Assembly: GCF_019112545.1 (NCBI RefSeq)
Contig: NW_025064885.1
Span: forward strand, 1,016,073-1,080,072
Direction: 5' to 3'
Length of the DNA stretch: 64,000 bases
Origin: Guyanagaster necrorhizus
Taxonomy: Eukaryota; Basidiomycota; Agaricomycetes; Agaricales; Physalacriaceae
Part shown: one piece after another, positions 12,280 through 23,912 of the stretch
Position numbering within the stretch: position 1 is the first letter of the stretch
Layout: each line of letters opens with the position of its first letter
Program-made: the position numbers and the translations under genes
Notes under the pieces: generated by a model
Database searches by the model: none
Told to the model about the DNA's origin: nothing
The model's input: only the letters and a program-made list of their open reading frames with translations

Positions 12280-15190
12280 ATGTTCTTGGGTTCTCTATTG
12301 GTCCTTGTAGGCCTCGGTGTCGCTTCATTCGCTCTCAAATTTCCCATACAATCTCGTGCTCGGCGGACTCCTCTTTCTCGACGAAGTGGAACAGAGAAAT
12401 ATCATTTAAATACGTCCCTGGCTGCTGTTGTGAGCACTGATAATGGTTTGGACCTCAGGTGAGTCCTCGTCTTTGAAGCGGTGGCGCCATTTTCACTTCA
12501 ACTTAAATTAGTACTGTCCACGATCTGATTTATATGGCAAACGTGCGTCTGCGTTTCTTGTAGTTCGAACAATACAAATACTCGTAGTTCTTCAGGTAAC
12601 GGCTGGAAATATCAGTATGCACGAATTGCTGCACACTGCACGAAACATTCTTGACTCGCCAATATAGCATATGTCGTTCAAATGGACACAGGGTCCTCTG
12701 ACCTGTGGCTAAAGACTGACATTCCACCTTTGCCGAATTCCGAGCAAACGGTATGCCTTGCCTTTGCTTCTGGTTGCGCTCCTTAGCTTATGACGCGTAG
12801 GGATACACAACAAATATCACAGTAAGCCACAGTCGATTGTGGGAGGAGCGGCAGTCTGATTGCGTGTCATTAGTACGGCATTGGCTGGGTGAACGGTACC
12901 ATATCGCACATTCCAATTGAGTTTGCGGAGTGAGAATACCGTTCTTCTCACGGCAGCCTACTAACCGCTGGTAAAGGATATCCGTGGAATCACAAGCGTA
13001 TTTGGACGTCACTTCGGCTCAGAATCCAGCGCTAGGTTATGGTGCCAAAGGCATTTTGGGTCTCGGTTTTACATCCCTGTCTTCTATCGACTCGATATTG
13101 AACAATACAGGCTCATCGCAGGGAAGAAGTCTATTGTATAATCTCTTTGCACAGAACCCTGCAGAACCCAACTTCATTACCTTTTCGTTCCAACGAAGCA
13201 CTAGCGCTAATAATGATGTTAATGGCAGCTTTACCATCGGTTTGTACCCGCAAAGTACAGTCTTTTCTTGTGCTAATGCGTTATGGGATACAGGAGAGTA
13301 TGAAGAGGCGTATTCTGAAGTGGCAGATACAGTTGCCATTTCCACCTGGCCAGTCAGCTCCCCCAAACGATGGAGTCTTCTTGTAGAGGCGCTTTTGGTG
13401 GGTAATCAAACCATACTGCCATCTTCTACAACTGCAGGTGCCCCGAGCAACAAGGCTGTGGCAGTACTAGACACGGGAACGTCTTACTCGTAAGATAAGC
13501 CATATTCCATCGACAAAGGAAGCTTCTCAACAGTAATACAGTTACACCAGTACTGAAATTTCTGAAGCAATCTATGGTGGTATCAGTGGATCATACTATG
13601 ATTCGACTTTGGCGGAGTGGTCAGTGCCATGTGATGCTGAGATTGACATGGCTATCCAAATCGCGTTCGTTTGTTGCGTCTTGTCCGTTGTTAGCAGATA
13701 TTGACGCACATTACAGAGGACAGGTCTATCCTCTGCATCCTTTAGATATCGCCCCCACTGTTGTAGGAGACAACACCACATGTGTCGGCTCCTTTCTTCC
13801 GCAAAACCTGGGAATAGGTACAGGCCAATTGTACGTCCGGCGGTTAAGCACTACACAGTTTCTCATATCTTTTAATAGTGACTGGCTCTTCGGGGCCAAT
13901 GTCCTTCGGTCGTTGTACTCTGTCTATGACTTTGGCGACTTTGACTCGCACGGCAACACGGGAAATCCTTACGTCAAACTTTTATCACTTACGGACCCCG
14001 ACAAAGCGTCAGCAGAATTTTGTCAGGCGAGAGGATGCACGCCCTTGACCGGAATCACCTATAATGCCTCAAATAACACAGAGGACTCTGCCTCTACCGT
14101 TATTACTATTACCAGGGACGTTGCCGATACCCTGGAAAAGTTCAGCACATGGTTCCCCGCCATGCTGGGTATCTTGGCCCTTAATGCCTTGATCATACTG
14201 GCCGTGCTCATCTTCGGCATCGTCTACCTGTGTAGAAGAAGGACCAGACCCTCAGCCAGAACGCCCATAGGCAGAATGAGTCCTGTGCCGATGAATCCCA
14301 GGAGCAGTTATATCACAGGTGAACCTCCTGTTGGTGCTCACACGTACGAACCGGTATCAATGGCGATTACCGACGATACCGTGTTTGGGCCACCATCTCC
14401 TGCTTTCCATAAATTTGAAGGCAGCACGCTGCGGCCGGGCGATAGACCACAGAGTCTGGCAACCCTACCATCCAAGTCATATAATGATGATGGAGAAGAA
14501 GTTCTCACACCGCCTTCTCCCGGTTTCCGACAGTTTGATAGCAGGCCTAAAAGTGTCGGAATACTCCCCTCGCAGTCTAATGCATATCAACAAATTGGAG
14601 AGGATCAGCCTTTTGTTGTCCCTCCATCAGTGCAATCCCAAGAGTTCTATGTCAAAACGCCTCGGGCACCCTCGCGATCCAGTCATTCAACGCCCGAAAA
14701 TATTGTGTACCCTACGTCCTCATCTGCTAGTTCGTTTCATCAATCTGTGTACGATATCCAGTCCCCGTCACCGCCTCGGTCCTTTCATCAGTCATACGTC
14801 GAGGATTCCAACCTACCACAATCGCCTTCACGGTCTTTATATCAGCCCAGTGCTCACGACCAGCGATCTGACGTGAGTCCCTCATCAATAATTCAACTGT
14901 CACAACCCCATGCCCGCCGAGGAAGCACGAGGCCTCCGCCAGTTAACTCCTTCGAGCCTCCTGTGTTCTCATCGACTCCTGAGGACCAGAGCCTTGTACC
15001 GCCTTCTCCTGGGTTCCGCGCATCAGAGAATCGGCCAAGGAGCGTCGATCAACTCCCATTTCAAACGAATTCCTACAAACAGATGGGGAATAATCCTACT
15101 CTCACACCACCATCACCTGTTTTACAGAGGGAGGGTGGCTCTTTGAATCCTGGCAGTGCACCAGGCGACAGGCCTATGAGCATCGCCTGA
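12280..15190 (+). CDS. membrane-anchored pepsin-like aspartic protease with long cytosolic tail
   Basis: Ten exons are predicted: 12280-12458, 12512-12542, 12596-12614, 12668-12750, 12801-12821, 12874-12929, 12977-13489, 13542-13664, 13717-13830 and 13879-15190, giving 816 residues. The 19-nt and 21-nt exons are needed to keep the fold continuous. After a signal peptide (MFLGSLLVLVGLGVASFA), the two catalytic motifs of the A1 family are seen: DTGSSDLW (about 82) and DTGTSYS (about 294). The domain ends with the typical FDWLFGANVLRSLYSVYDFG block. A transmembrane segment at about 470-497 is followed by Arg-rich residues and a roughly 320-residue Ser/Pro-rich tail containing three copies of a PPSPGFR-type repeat. 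The active domain should face the cell surface or secretory lumen. The substrate is unknown. Confidence 0.9.
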
Positions 15191-15334
15191 TGTGATTAAT
15201 TTTGAATATTTTGTTGTGTTTCTGCTGTATTGCTCGAGGGATATTTAGGACAGGTTTGGTTACAATGGACCCAGGATCTCCTCATACCTATTATCACAAT
15301 ACGCCATCCGCTCCTGATATATATGATCTACTGA

Positions 15335-17322
15335 TTAATCTCTCTCGTACGCAATGTTCTTTGTTGCGGTCGATAACCCAGGCTGCTCCCCATTTCCTTC
15401 CAAGTATCTCGTGGCTTCTGCCTTGAGCCTGCGCCATCGCTCTCTGTCCTGTGGAACTATTCGATCACCTTTAGTGCTGTGATTGAAAATGTGCATGAGA
15501 GAATCAACAACAGTGGTAGCGAGTTTCTGGCTGTAAAAATGGAGATCTTTGATGGCCCTTTTTGACTTCGGACGTTCTTGAGTGTCTTCATGCCATGAAT
15601 TGGAAGCCAACTGCTTGATCCCAAAAAAATCCACCATCCGCAATGCTTGCCGCACGTTGGCGCGATTTTCTGTCGCATATGCGGTTCGAAGCATCAGGGA
15701 TACATTTTCGGCAGTCGGCGGAAGTCTGGGGCGCGCCTTGTCAAGCCGAGGAGAGTTCGACTCCACACCATCCATAAAATCATGACAATGAAAGCCTGTC
15801 ATTAGGTCAAATGTTTTCGTCGCCGTGTGCCAATCGGCGGTACGGAGTGCCGTTGACAGAGCAAGGTTATAAGTTGACGTCGCAGGTCGCACTTGGGCAG
15901 CTCGTGCCTTGATGCTACGGACCTCCTGGTGCATGAGCCATTCAATGAGGTCATATTCGAATCGTGCATTGTCTGGCAGAGGTTTGGCAGCTTGGCGTGC
16001 CTTCATCACCTCTTCAATGTGGCCACGATCGATGATGGAGGGGCCACCTATTCGGTCAGGCCTCTTCAGAACTTGTTCAAAGAAATCGACGGAAAGGGAA
16101 GTCTTTTCACTGCTTCTGCAGAGCATGAGTACCGCAGCAAAAGACTGTGGCTCGAGAGCCAGAGCACCTGCGGTCGTCAATTTATCTTCAGATGGTGCCA
16201 GTCCAAAGTATTCACGAACAATTCCGAAGGCCAATTCTTGGTCAGATGAACGACCGCGAGATAGTGCGGTAATGGCGGCCGTGACTAAGTAAGCGTCCAC
16301 TGTGAACTTGTGCTTTTTGGAGGCTTTCAGCATCTGGGACCATAACAGTTTGGCGCTGGATGCATTCTGAAGGACAGTTAAGGATTCGTTCTTTCCGTAG
16401 GGAACGTGAAGCGGGGATAAAGATTGGAACATGGATGTAAAAACGAGATGATCGGGTGTTAATGGGCCTGTCGGGTCGAGGTCATAGTAAACATCGAACA
16501 TCTCCTGATAGAGACCAGCGGCACCCAGTATTCGCATATAAGAGGCTAGGGGAACACTGGTGATGTCGGGACTATCTGGTCTCTCTTTGTGAAGCGATGT
16601 TACGTGCCGCTGAAAGCTTTCATATAAGGAATGGGCATTTTTTAGCTGTTTGGTATGTGATGTCCAATCTTCGATGCGGGCAAGACCGCCCAGCATTGTC
16701 TGGTAAGTCCGTGTAGTTGGACTGTGCCCTCGACGCTTCATCTATGTGAGAGATCTGAATTAATATCCATAACTTAATAAATGCAATAGACACGCACGTC
16801 TGTATAAAGTTGATATGAAAGCTGGAATTGCTTCTGCTTCAAACACTCCCATATGACTGTATTCCACACTGGAACGTTCTGCGCGTCTCGGGGGGAGTTT
16901 TTCAGCATGGAAACTGCAGCGTCAACTTGACCTTCGTCACATAGCATTTTTAATCTCTTTGAGAGCTGATGAGGCTCCAGCTTCGGCAACAAGGCGCGCT
17001 GCTTGTCTGTGAAGGAAACATAATGCTTGGATCGGTATTCTTTCGGAGGGTCTTTGTTGGAGAAGGCAGGTAACGGCCTAGATGGAGAAGGGATAGAAGG
17101 TTGGTCCAAGCTTTCTTCACGCCGGGTACGCCTCTCAAGCCTGGACTTTTTCATTTCACGATATTGTTGCTTTTTCTCTAGCACCCGCCGAGAAGTTTTT
17201 GAAGGTGGAGTGGTTCTAGGACCGCCTTTGCAAAGACACGCAGTAGTAGAGAAAAGCAGTGAGAAAGACTCCCATGTGCGGCGATGCCGTGCATGCTGGG
17301 CTAGGCAACTCCGGAACATCAC
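15335..17322 (-). CDS. mitochondrial pentatricopeptide repeat (PPR) protein
   Basis: Two exons, 17322-16798 and 16741-15335, give 643 residues. The N-terminus is rich in Arg/Ser/Thr with no acidic residues for the first stretch, as in a mitochondrial presequence. Helical repeats with PPR spacing are visible, for example VPVWNTVIWECLKQKQFQLS, then SPTTRTYQTMLGGLA and TSTYNLALSTALRTADWHTA. PPR proteins bind organellar RNA and act in its processing or translation. Which mitochondrial transcript this one serves cannot be read from the sequence. It converges on the protease gene with a 144-bp gap. Confidence 0.8.
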
Positions 17323-17519
17323 AGTGGTCGGTGGATGCTTCCAAGGAGCGCGTCGAAAAAATCAGAGCGGTTCACGTGGACGGACCAACGGGCCGCCATC
17401 CGATGATTTGCCGAGGGAGGCGGATTGGATACTTGCTAGTACGCATATCTGTACTTTGTATCATGTTAAGTTCGGACTTTTTCAGTACTTGTGGTTAACG
17501 TTACTACACTCAGCATGCG

Positions 17520-18307
17520 ATGGTTTGCAATATAATATGCTGTCTTTCGAATAGTCAAAGTCCTGTCTTCGATGTTGTTCGTGTCACTACTGCCGATATA
17601 TCTCTTCTTCTTCACTTTATTGCACAGCGTTCCCCATCTGGCCAGGCGCACCTGTGTCTACATCTATTGGTAACATACTCCCAGGTGGCACTCATATCGA
17701 GGTTCTCGGTCCCTACCTTGTTGGAGACAAATCCAAGAAACATGTATCTGTCCCAGTTGTAGGTACGCCTACACTTGCTTCAGCTGCACTGTAACATCTA
17801 ACGGACGCCATTCCTTGGACAGCCAGGAAATCTCGCCATTGTCTCAAATGAAGATGCTACGCTTCCGCTATTCTTCATTAACCGTAATAATCCTTGGCAA
17901 TCGATCAACGAGACTGCCATCTTCCCTGTCATCTTGAGGAATGTCACCACTATTCCCCCTGGAGCGACCCACGTACCGTTACAATTAGCCCTTGATACGA
18001 AACATAATGGCGTTGATGGAGGGTCTTGGAAATGGAGAGGCCCTAGACTTCATTACCATCATGGTGCCGCATCCAATGGAGGCACCTTCTATAGTTGTCC
18101 GTTGGAAGACGGCAGCGTAGGTTTGTTCTTGTTCCTTCAAGTGTCAGTGCTTTAGGAAGGCCCAACTTTCTCTTCATTAACAAGACATCAGTCCAAGGCA
18201 ATGTTACAATTCTACAGTCGGTGGGTGACATAGCTTCAGTCGGGCCGACAATCAGCTATAATCATGATAGCCATTCGACTACTGTCAATATAACAATCAT
18301 GCTATGA
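17520..18307 (+). CDS. unrecognised protein, probable secreted or lumenal domain
   Basis: I do not recognise the family. The secure part is 17628-17758, 17823-18120 and 18156-18307, joined by frame-keeping introns. It encodes a compact, Gly/Pro-rich domain with TSIGNILPGGTHIEV, PGNLAIVSNEDATLPLFF, DTKHNGVDGGSWKWRG and a C-terminal segment rich in Asn glycosylation sites (NKT, NVT, NIT). Such sites with an absence of charged clusters suggest an extracellular protein. The 5' end is uncertain. The best-fitting start I find is 17520 with an intron at 17581-17627, total 213 residues. The last intron is only 35 nt. The stop codon overlaps the OST1 3' end by six bases. Confidence 0.5.
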
Positions 18308-20033
18308 TACATTCTTCCCCTTCTTGCTTATAGTAAGATCGATTCTACGCGCGAAGAGAGCAAAAGTGAACAGGCTGAAGAATCCAGCAGCAACTGCTAT
18401 GGGCTTTTTAAGATGAGCAGAGAGTGGCACTCGATAAGACACCTGCAAGGAATTAGGCTCGGATAAAGCATGAACACAGACTTGAACTCACATATATCGA
18501 TAGGGCGTGCTTATCGGTAAGGTTTTTGTACTTAAAGGTCAACGCGGGTCGCCCAGTCGTGTCCAAGTAAGTGATATGAGTCGATAGAGTATTCGAGACA
18601 GTAGGGAAGGGAACAGCGAATTTCACATCGCTGAAAGAATAATGATCAGTGAACACAACACGCATATAGGGCCTTCTTACGTTGCACCTTCCGGGAGGAT
18701 GACTTTGACCTCCGCATCGTTGACAACAGCACCTACAATTGGCGTCATAATCGGAATCTCTACAGTGTACTTTCCGCCTGCGGAATCCCAGCTAGCGCTG
18801 TTTTCCAAAGGTGAATCCCAGCCGAGGGTGAAACTGTAGTTCCAACCGCCCATTAGAGGATATCGCGGCTTCATCTCAAATACGCTATATTGGGCCCTTG
18901 TCGCTTTCTTCGCGCTGGGGGGGACGCGAAGATGAGAGGTAGAAACATTCCCGATCAGATCATAATAGTACATGTTTCTGATCCCGGCTGGTAGATGTAA
19001 GGTAAGCGATGGAAGAACGTGAGCGGCCGGTCGCTTGAAATAAGATTGGGTCTGATGTTCGAGACGCGAAAAGTGGCCTTTCAAGCTGAGGGTAGAGGCT
19101 GTGAAGATGCACATCAACATGGATGTCTGAAGAACTCACGTAGGACCGGCGTTATGAAGAGATATCTCATCCTGGATATTCAGATTTGCACCCCAGTGGC
19201 TGATTTCTGCTGCGCGACGCAGTTTCAGGACCTCTAGCACTGGGTAGTCGTAGGAGTAATGCACGACAACTGACTGCTGAATAGAAGTCAAGAAGTCCTC
19301 AGCTGTTGAAGGCGGTATGCCATGATAAGGTCCATATGTGACAGTCGCGCCGGACTTGGTGACAGGGCCTCCTTCCTGGATGAATGCATCGAGGTGTTTG
19401 GGGGTGGTATATGAAATGATATTTGGAGACTGCGACCTGTAGAGCACCAGAGTCAGCCCTCCAAGATTTCAAATATTTGACGTTGTACGTGCTTGAGTTT
19501 TGTCCGTTGGACGTGGGTCTTGTAAGGGCTCGGTACCAGGAGGTCGGTCTTGTACTTGAGCGCCTGGCCATCTCCCTGTGCAGCAGCCTCTGGCCATGCC
19601 CATGTAGCATGCGTCTGAATCGTCTCCAGTACGATGGTAATAGTCGAATTGAGGCTCAGCGCCTTTGGAAGCGTCACGTCGAGAAGGTTCATTTGGCTAA
19701 ATGCCCATTCAGTACTCTTTTATGTAGCTCCAAACCAGAAGACACGCACCTTTGAGGGTCGTATTCTATTGACATCTTCAAATCATCTGGTTGGCCTTTC
19801 ACTTTGACGTCCAACCAACTAGTTCTGTCTACTTCTTCTTCACCCAATGCAATGGTGTAGACCGAAGCATCTTGCTCAAGAGATTTTGCAGCAAAGGTTG
19901 TGGTAACATGTACAAGGGAGCCCCCAAGGTCGACCGTGCGCACGATGGCGGTATTTTCGAAAGAATGGCTGGTAGCAGGAAGGGCTGAAAAGAGCAAACC
20001 TAGAAGGACGAAAGGAGTAGCCCGACGTGACAT
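18302..20033 (-). CDS. OST1: oligosaccharyltransferase subunit Ost1 (ribophorin I)
   Basis: This is an ER membrane subunit of the complex that transfers the lipid-linked glycan to Asn residues. Six exons, 20033-19750, 19696-19489, 19429-19140, 19085-18681, 18630-18492 and 18442-18302, give 488 residues. There is a signal peptide (VLLGLLFSALPATSHS) and ribophorin I blocks such as SPNIISYTTPKHLDAF, GHFSRLEHQTQSYFKRPA, MYYYDLIGNVSTSHL and PRYPLMGGWNYSFTLG. A C-terminal transmembrane helix (AVAAGFFSLFTFALFA) is followed by a short Lys/Arg-rich cytosolic end. For the second intron I chose GT-AG (19430-19488) over an alternative GC donor six bases upstream. The gene converges on the unrecognised gene to its left, with a 6-bp overlap of coding ends. 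Confidence 0.95.
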
Positions 20034-20268
20034 GTTTGGCGGGAGAGAAGATGTGGGAACCCAAATACGTGTCCTTGTTGCTAAATATAGTCACCGCGCA
20101 GCGCGTTAAATGATAGAGTACCCTGGATTTATTGCTACACATGTCGTTGAAACTTTCTAAGTACAATTTAATACCACTCCATACTTTGTTGAAAAGTTGA
20201 ATAGCATGCATGCCTCGTCAATGGCTGTAGTCATATCTTGACGAATAAATGGTCAGTTAGACGGTGAT

Positions 20269-21376
20269 TTAGGAGACAGCCAGCGTACTTCCTGTAGAAG
20301 GTCTCAGAGTCCGACGGAACGCCCTACGGGCGTAGTTAATGACGGAAAGATATGGCAACACAAGCGCACAAACCTCATCCTTCCTGGCTCCCCTGAGTTT
20401 AAGGCCATTCTTCTCAAGCTCACGTCTATACTCTCGGTCCTCTTTGAGCCATTGTACTGCAACAGAGTATAATGTCACCGTCGGCTGGTCAGAAAAAGGC
20501 CACGCAGTGGGGGGAGTAGCGAAAACACCAAAACGCATGTGGGCAACATGGGTGGGAAAATCATTGAGCCCCTCGAATATATGTGTCGCATCCGTAGCAG
20601 ATGTTAACGGAAGCCGGAAATGGAGAACAAAGAGCTTACAGATAATGGTTGCGCCTCTAGTTTCACTATCATTGCGAAGAAAGTTGAGGAGATCATCTCG
20701 CACAAGTGCATCCAGATCTACGGTGACCTAAAGATACATGAGGACTCGGACATGGCTGCAATCACCACATGATTGCGGACCTCATCAAGCAAAAGAACAT
20801 CCCACGGCATCATGAGGCCGAAACACAGCTGGACTCGGCGGCGCTCTCCATCTGAAATTGCATGCATATGCCAGTCCAGATCGATATCCAGGATATCGAG
20901 CAAACGGTCCCTCCTCTCCTTATACCTGTATCCGCCTACAGAGTCGAGAAATGCAGACACGACGATGTCGCCGCGCACGACAGGATTCATGGCCCTGATA
21001 CGTCCAATTCAACGGCGCTGTCGGTGATAGAACTTGAGCAAATCAATCACAGACCATTCAGTTCCCAGGAAAGAGACGCCCAAAGGTGAATTGCGAAAGA
21101 CATCGCAGTCCTTGATACGGATGTCGGCACCAGGGGTGCTCACCAGGCGCTTTCCGGCAAGAATCTGCAGTAGAGTGGATTTCCCAGCTTATTTAACTCT
21201 GGATCAGATAGAGAGCCAAGATAAAGAAAGAATATGCTCTCAAGACCTCCATTGGCACCAACAAGAATAGTTCTGGATCCCTCTGGCAAACTGAGAGCTA
21301 TATCCTTGAGAATTGGGTCCGAAGCAGCTGTGTACGAGTACGTGAGCCCGCTGACAGCGATAGTGACTGTAGCCAT
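20269..21376 (-). CDS. CAF16: ABC-type ATPase Caf16 (CCR4-NOT associated)
   Basis: This is a soluble single ABC ATPase without membrane segments, of the group linked to the CCR4-NOT complex in yeast. Exons 21376-21247, 21187-21055, 20994-20781 and 20727-20269 give 311 residues. Walker A (GANGAGKST) is rebuilt across intron 1, the ABC signature is ISDGERRRVQL, and Walker B is DVLLLDEVTVDLDAL. The conserved ATHIFEGLNDFPTH block follows. Just before that block, 48 nt (20592-20639) look like an intron with GTAAGC donor, GTTAAC branch and a pyrimidine tract, but end in GG rather than AG. As written, this is translated as 16 extra residues after TII. The short C-terminus past 20300 could also be altered by an unseen intron. 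Confidence 0.88.
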
Positions 21377-21628
21377 GGAACATGGAATTTGCCGGAAAAT
21401 TCAAAGTATGTACGAAATACTTGTGGGAATAATTTTGTCCCAAACCACAGCCACAAAAATCCGCATGTAAGTTATTTCCGTTTTCGTCAGGTTTCTCTTG
21501 TCCTCTTTCAGTGAGCAACCGTCGTTTTTGTTTTTCTCGTCGGCTTGCTGGATAGCAGGACCTTCCATTTGCCATTTTCTTCGTCTAACTCTAAGCCACG
21601 TTCTTTCCTTCTTCTTATCGTTCTCGAT

Positions 21629-23577
21629 ATGCGTCTCGATGCTCTCTTGCCCCGACAGTCCAGCAGTTGCATCGACTGTCCAGAGACACCCGTGTGCAGC
21701 TGCGCAGCTAATCAAGAATGCTTTCAGATAAGCAGGTTTGCCTCCTTCAAGCCCACTGTTTGACTTGTGTCGCTCACGCCGTAGTCAGGGACTGCTATAC
21801 TTGCAGTACATTCACGTGTGTTTCCCAGGATAGCTCTTCGAGCAGCAGCAGTAGCTCTGGGGGTGTCAGCAAAGGTGCACTGGCTGGCGCAATCGTCGGG
21901 GCACTCGTTTTTCTTGGCGGTGCCATCTTTCTTTTCCTCTGGTGGCGTCGCTCAACTCGCCGCCGCCGTGCTTTGGAAGAGGCAGAGGCCAAGCCTGATG
22001 CTCCTGCTCCAGCAGAGACCGTCCTGAACAGACCTGATCCTACGGAGAAGCCATCACCGACGTCAGTGGAACAGAATACCGTCAGAGTTTATTCATCATC
22101 ATCCAATACCACTATCGATTTGGATCCCGAGTCCCAGACCTCTTCGCATCCTCACTCACCAGAATCAACCCGTTCTAATCCTTTCGAAGACAGCAATTCT
22201 ATTCAAACTGCAGGAACTGAAGGGACTAACGTTATACCCATCGCTCTCGTACCCCCTGATCCATCATCCCACGCCTCATCGCATTCCGAACTGTCTAATA
22301 TTGCCTCCCCTGTCCGACCGCCACGGTCTCCAGACCTTAATCTCGAACACGTTAATGTCTCTCACGACACTCTCCGTACTCCCCAAGGTTACGCTTTATC
22401 GCAGCGCTCAGGGGTGTCGGGGGTGTCTTCGCGGCAGTCGTACATGTCCAATGCAAGCTATTCCAGTGATTTCCTCAATGAAGCACCTATGATTATCACC
22501 CCCGGCCACGGCACCGTACGACAAGTGTTGGGTGTCGTCAAAGCGGAAGTCATCAATGCTCCTGGGCCCAATGATGGCTTGAGAACGCCTGGGACTGCCT
22601 CGCGGCCAATGACCCGGTCACCTTTGGCAGCAACTTCATTTGGGCCAGCAGATATCATGAGCGGTGATGAATTGTTGGAAGGAAACCCGTTCAGTGACAG
22701 GCATTCGTCCACTGCGACTACGCATGCCACATCACCAGATTCCGTTCAAACAGCATTTAGTCCGACATCACCGACACGAGAGTCCAACCAGATGAACTGG
22801 ACCCCCGATAGCCCTCTTCTTCCCTGGGCACAGGACGGCGATAACAGCCGTCCGTCTAGTATGAGCACACAGGCCGGGTCCATTATCGGTATAGAGAATG
22901 CCACCCGTGTCAATGTGGGCCTTCTGGATAGGTCACCATCGTACAGGACTACGAAGGGCAGACTGGTCACTCCATCTACTGCTGGTCTTGGGACTCTGGA
23001 GGAACAACAGCAGCGGGCTCTTGCGCACGCACAGGCCAGAGCGCAGGCGCAAGGACTGGACAAGAATAAGAGGGCTTCGGGCTCATCAGTCCTTTCTGCT
23101 ACATCTACCAGAGCCGATTCAATTCTGGAGTCTTTCCCCTTTGTACCTCCATCTCCCATATCTAACAGACCCATGAGATCACCCCCGGTATCACCTATGG
23201 GTCAGAGTTTCTCCGGCGGGCCATCTTCTCCCAATGCACAGCAATCGTTCTTGTCCTCCTCGACACAAGCTACCGTTGTCCCTTCTCTTCAGGGTAATAG
23301 CTTCTCTGAGAGTGAGACAGATCTACCATCTCCACCCAGCAGGCGCACTTTGGGCCTGTCCACGGGGTCTCAACTGTCGACAGCATCCTCTGGCCTGGGG
23401 TCTTTCCCGTTCCAGATAGATACAGGCAACTCGGGAGAGCCGTCGTCGATGCCCTCTGTATACAGTGGGCGTCAACGTGCAAGCTTGGACACTTTGGCTA
23501 TTACCAGTGACCTCTCTTCTTATCCCCTTGGATTCGACAGGGACAGTATTCTTCCTCCTTCATCTAAGAGGGGATAA
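21629..23577 (+). CDS. OPY2: membrane anchor Opy2-like protein
   Basis: Two exons, 21629-21735 and 21789-23577, give 631 residues. The short N-terminal extracellular module has eight cysteines in the Opy2 N-terminal pattern (CIDCPETPVCSCAANQECF, then DCYTCSTFTC), completed only after splicing. It is followed by a serine run, one transmembrane helix (about 64-87, GALAGAIVGALVFLGGAIFL) and an Arg-rich stop-transfer. The remaining 540 residues are Ser/Pro-rich and disordered, cytosolic by topology. In yeast, Opy2 recruits the adaptor Ste50 to the membrane for the osmotic HOG MAP-kinase route; a similar role here is inferred from the family. There is no classical signal peptide, consistent with a type III/N-out protein. 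It is divergent from CAF16. Confidence 0.85.
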
Positions 23578-23912
23578 AATCCCACCTTTCCATAGTGATG
23601 AACTGATTTGTACCGATGTACTACCATTAGACTGGTCGGGTACCGGTACCCTATGCTTTCTTTTCTTCCGTTTGTCGTAACATATCGTCGTTGGGCTCAA
23701 TCTGTCCTATACTTATATCTTCAACGATTGGCCCTAAACTTGCTTGCGAGTTGCTTTCATACTGGGATTTAGTAAGGAATCGTGTGCGGTGCGTTAGAAT
23801 TTATGTAGTGGGAGTACTTGGCAGTAATACGCTGTTGTCGTGCTCAGTCTGAAATGATGAGCCAATAGTTCCAATGGTATACAAGTACATGGTCCTGAAG
23901 GGTAGTGTTGCA
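23578..23912. other. convergent spacer between OPY2 and YOS1
   Basis: This is a 335-bp stretch holding the two 3' ends. No frame, repeat or RNA gene is apparent. Confidence 0.45.

Noticed and set aside
17572..17628. A signal-peptide-like frame from ATG 17572 (MLFVSLLPIYLFFFTLLHS) in front of the unrecognised gene
   Set aside because: It is in the wrong frame for the following domain and would need a 1-base frameshift. The same bases form a good intron (GTGTCA...TTGCACAG) whose pyrimidine tract explains the Phe/Leu-rich peptide. A sequencing error in the run of four C at 17632-17635 remains possible.
18110..18155. GC donor (GCAGCG) for the last intron of the unrecognised gene
   Set aside because: A standard donor GTTTGT at 18121 gives the correct phase.
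19430..19497. A third GC-AG intron in OST1 (donor GCACGT)
   Set aside because: A GT donor a few bases downstream with acceptor CGCAG gives an equally good protein in frame.
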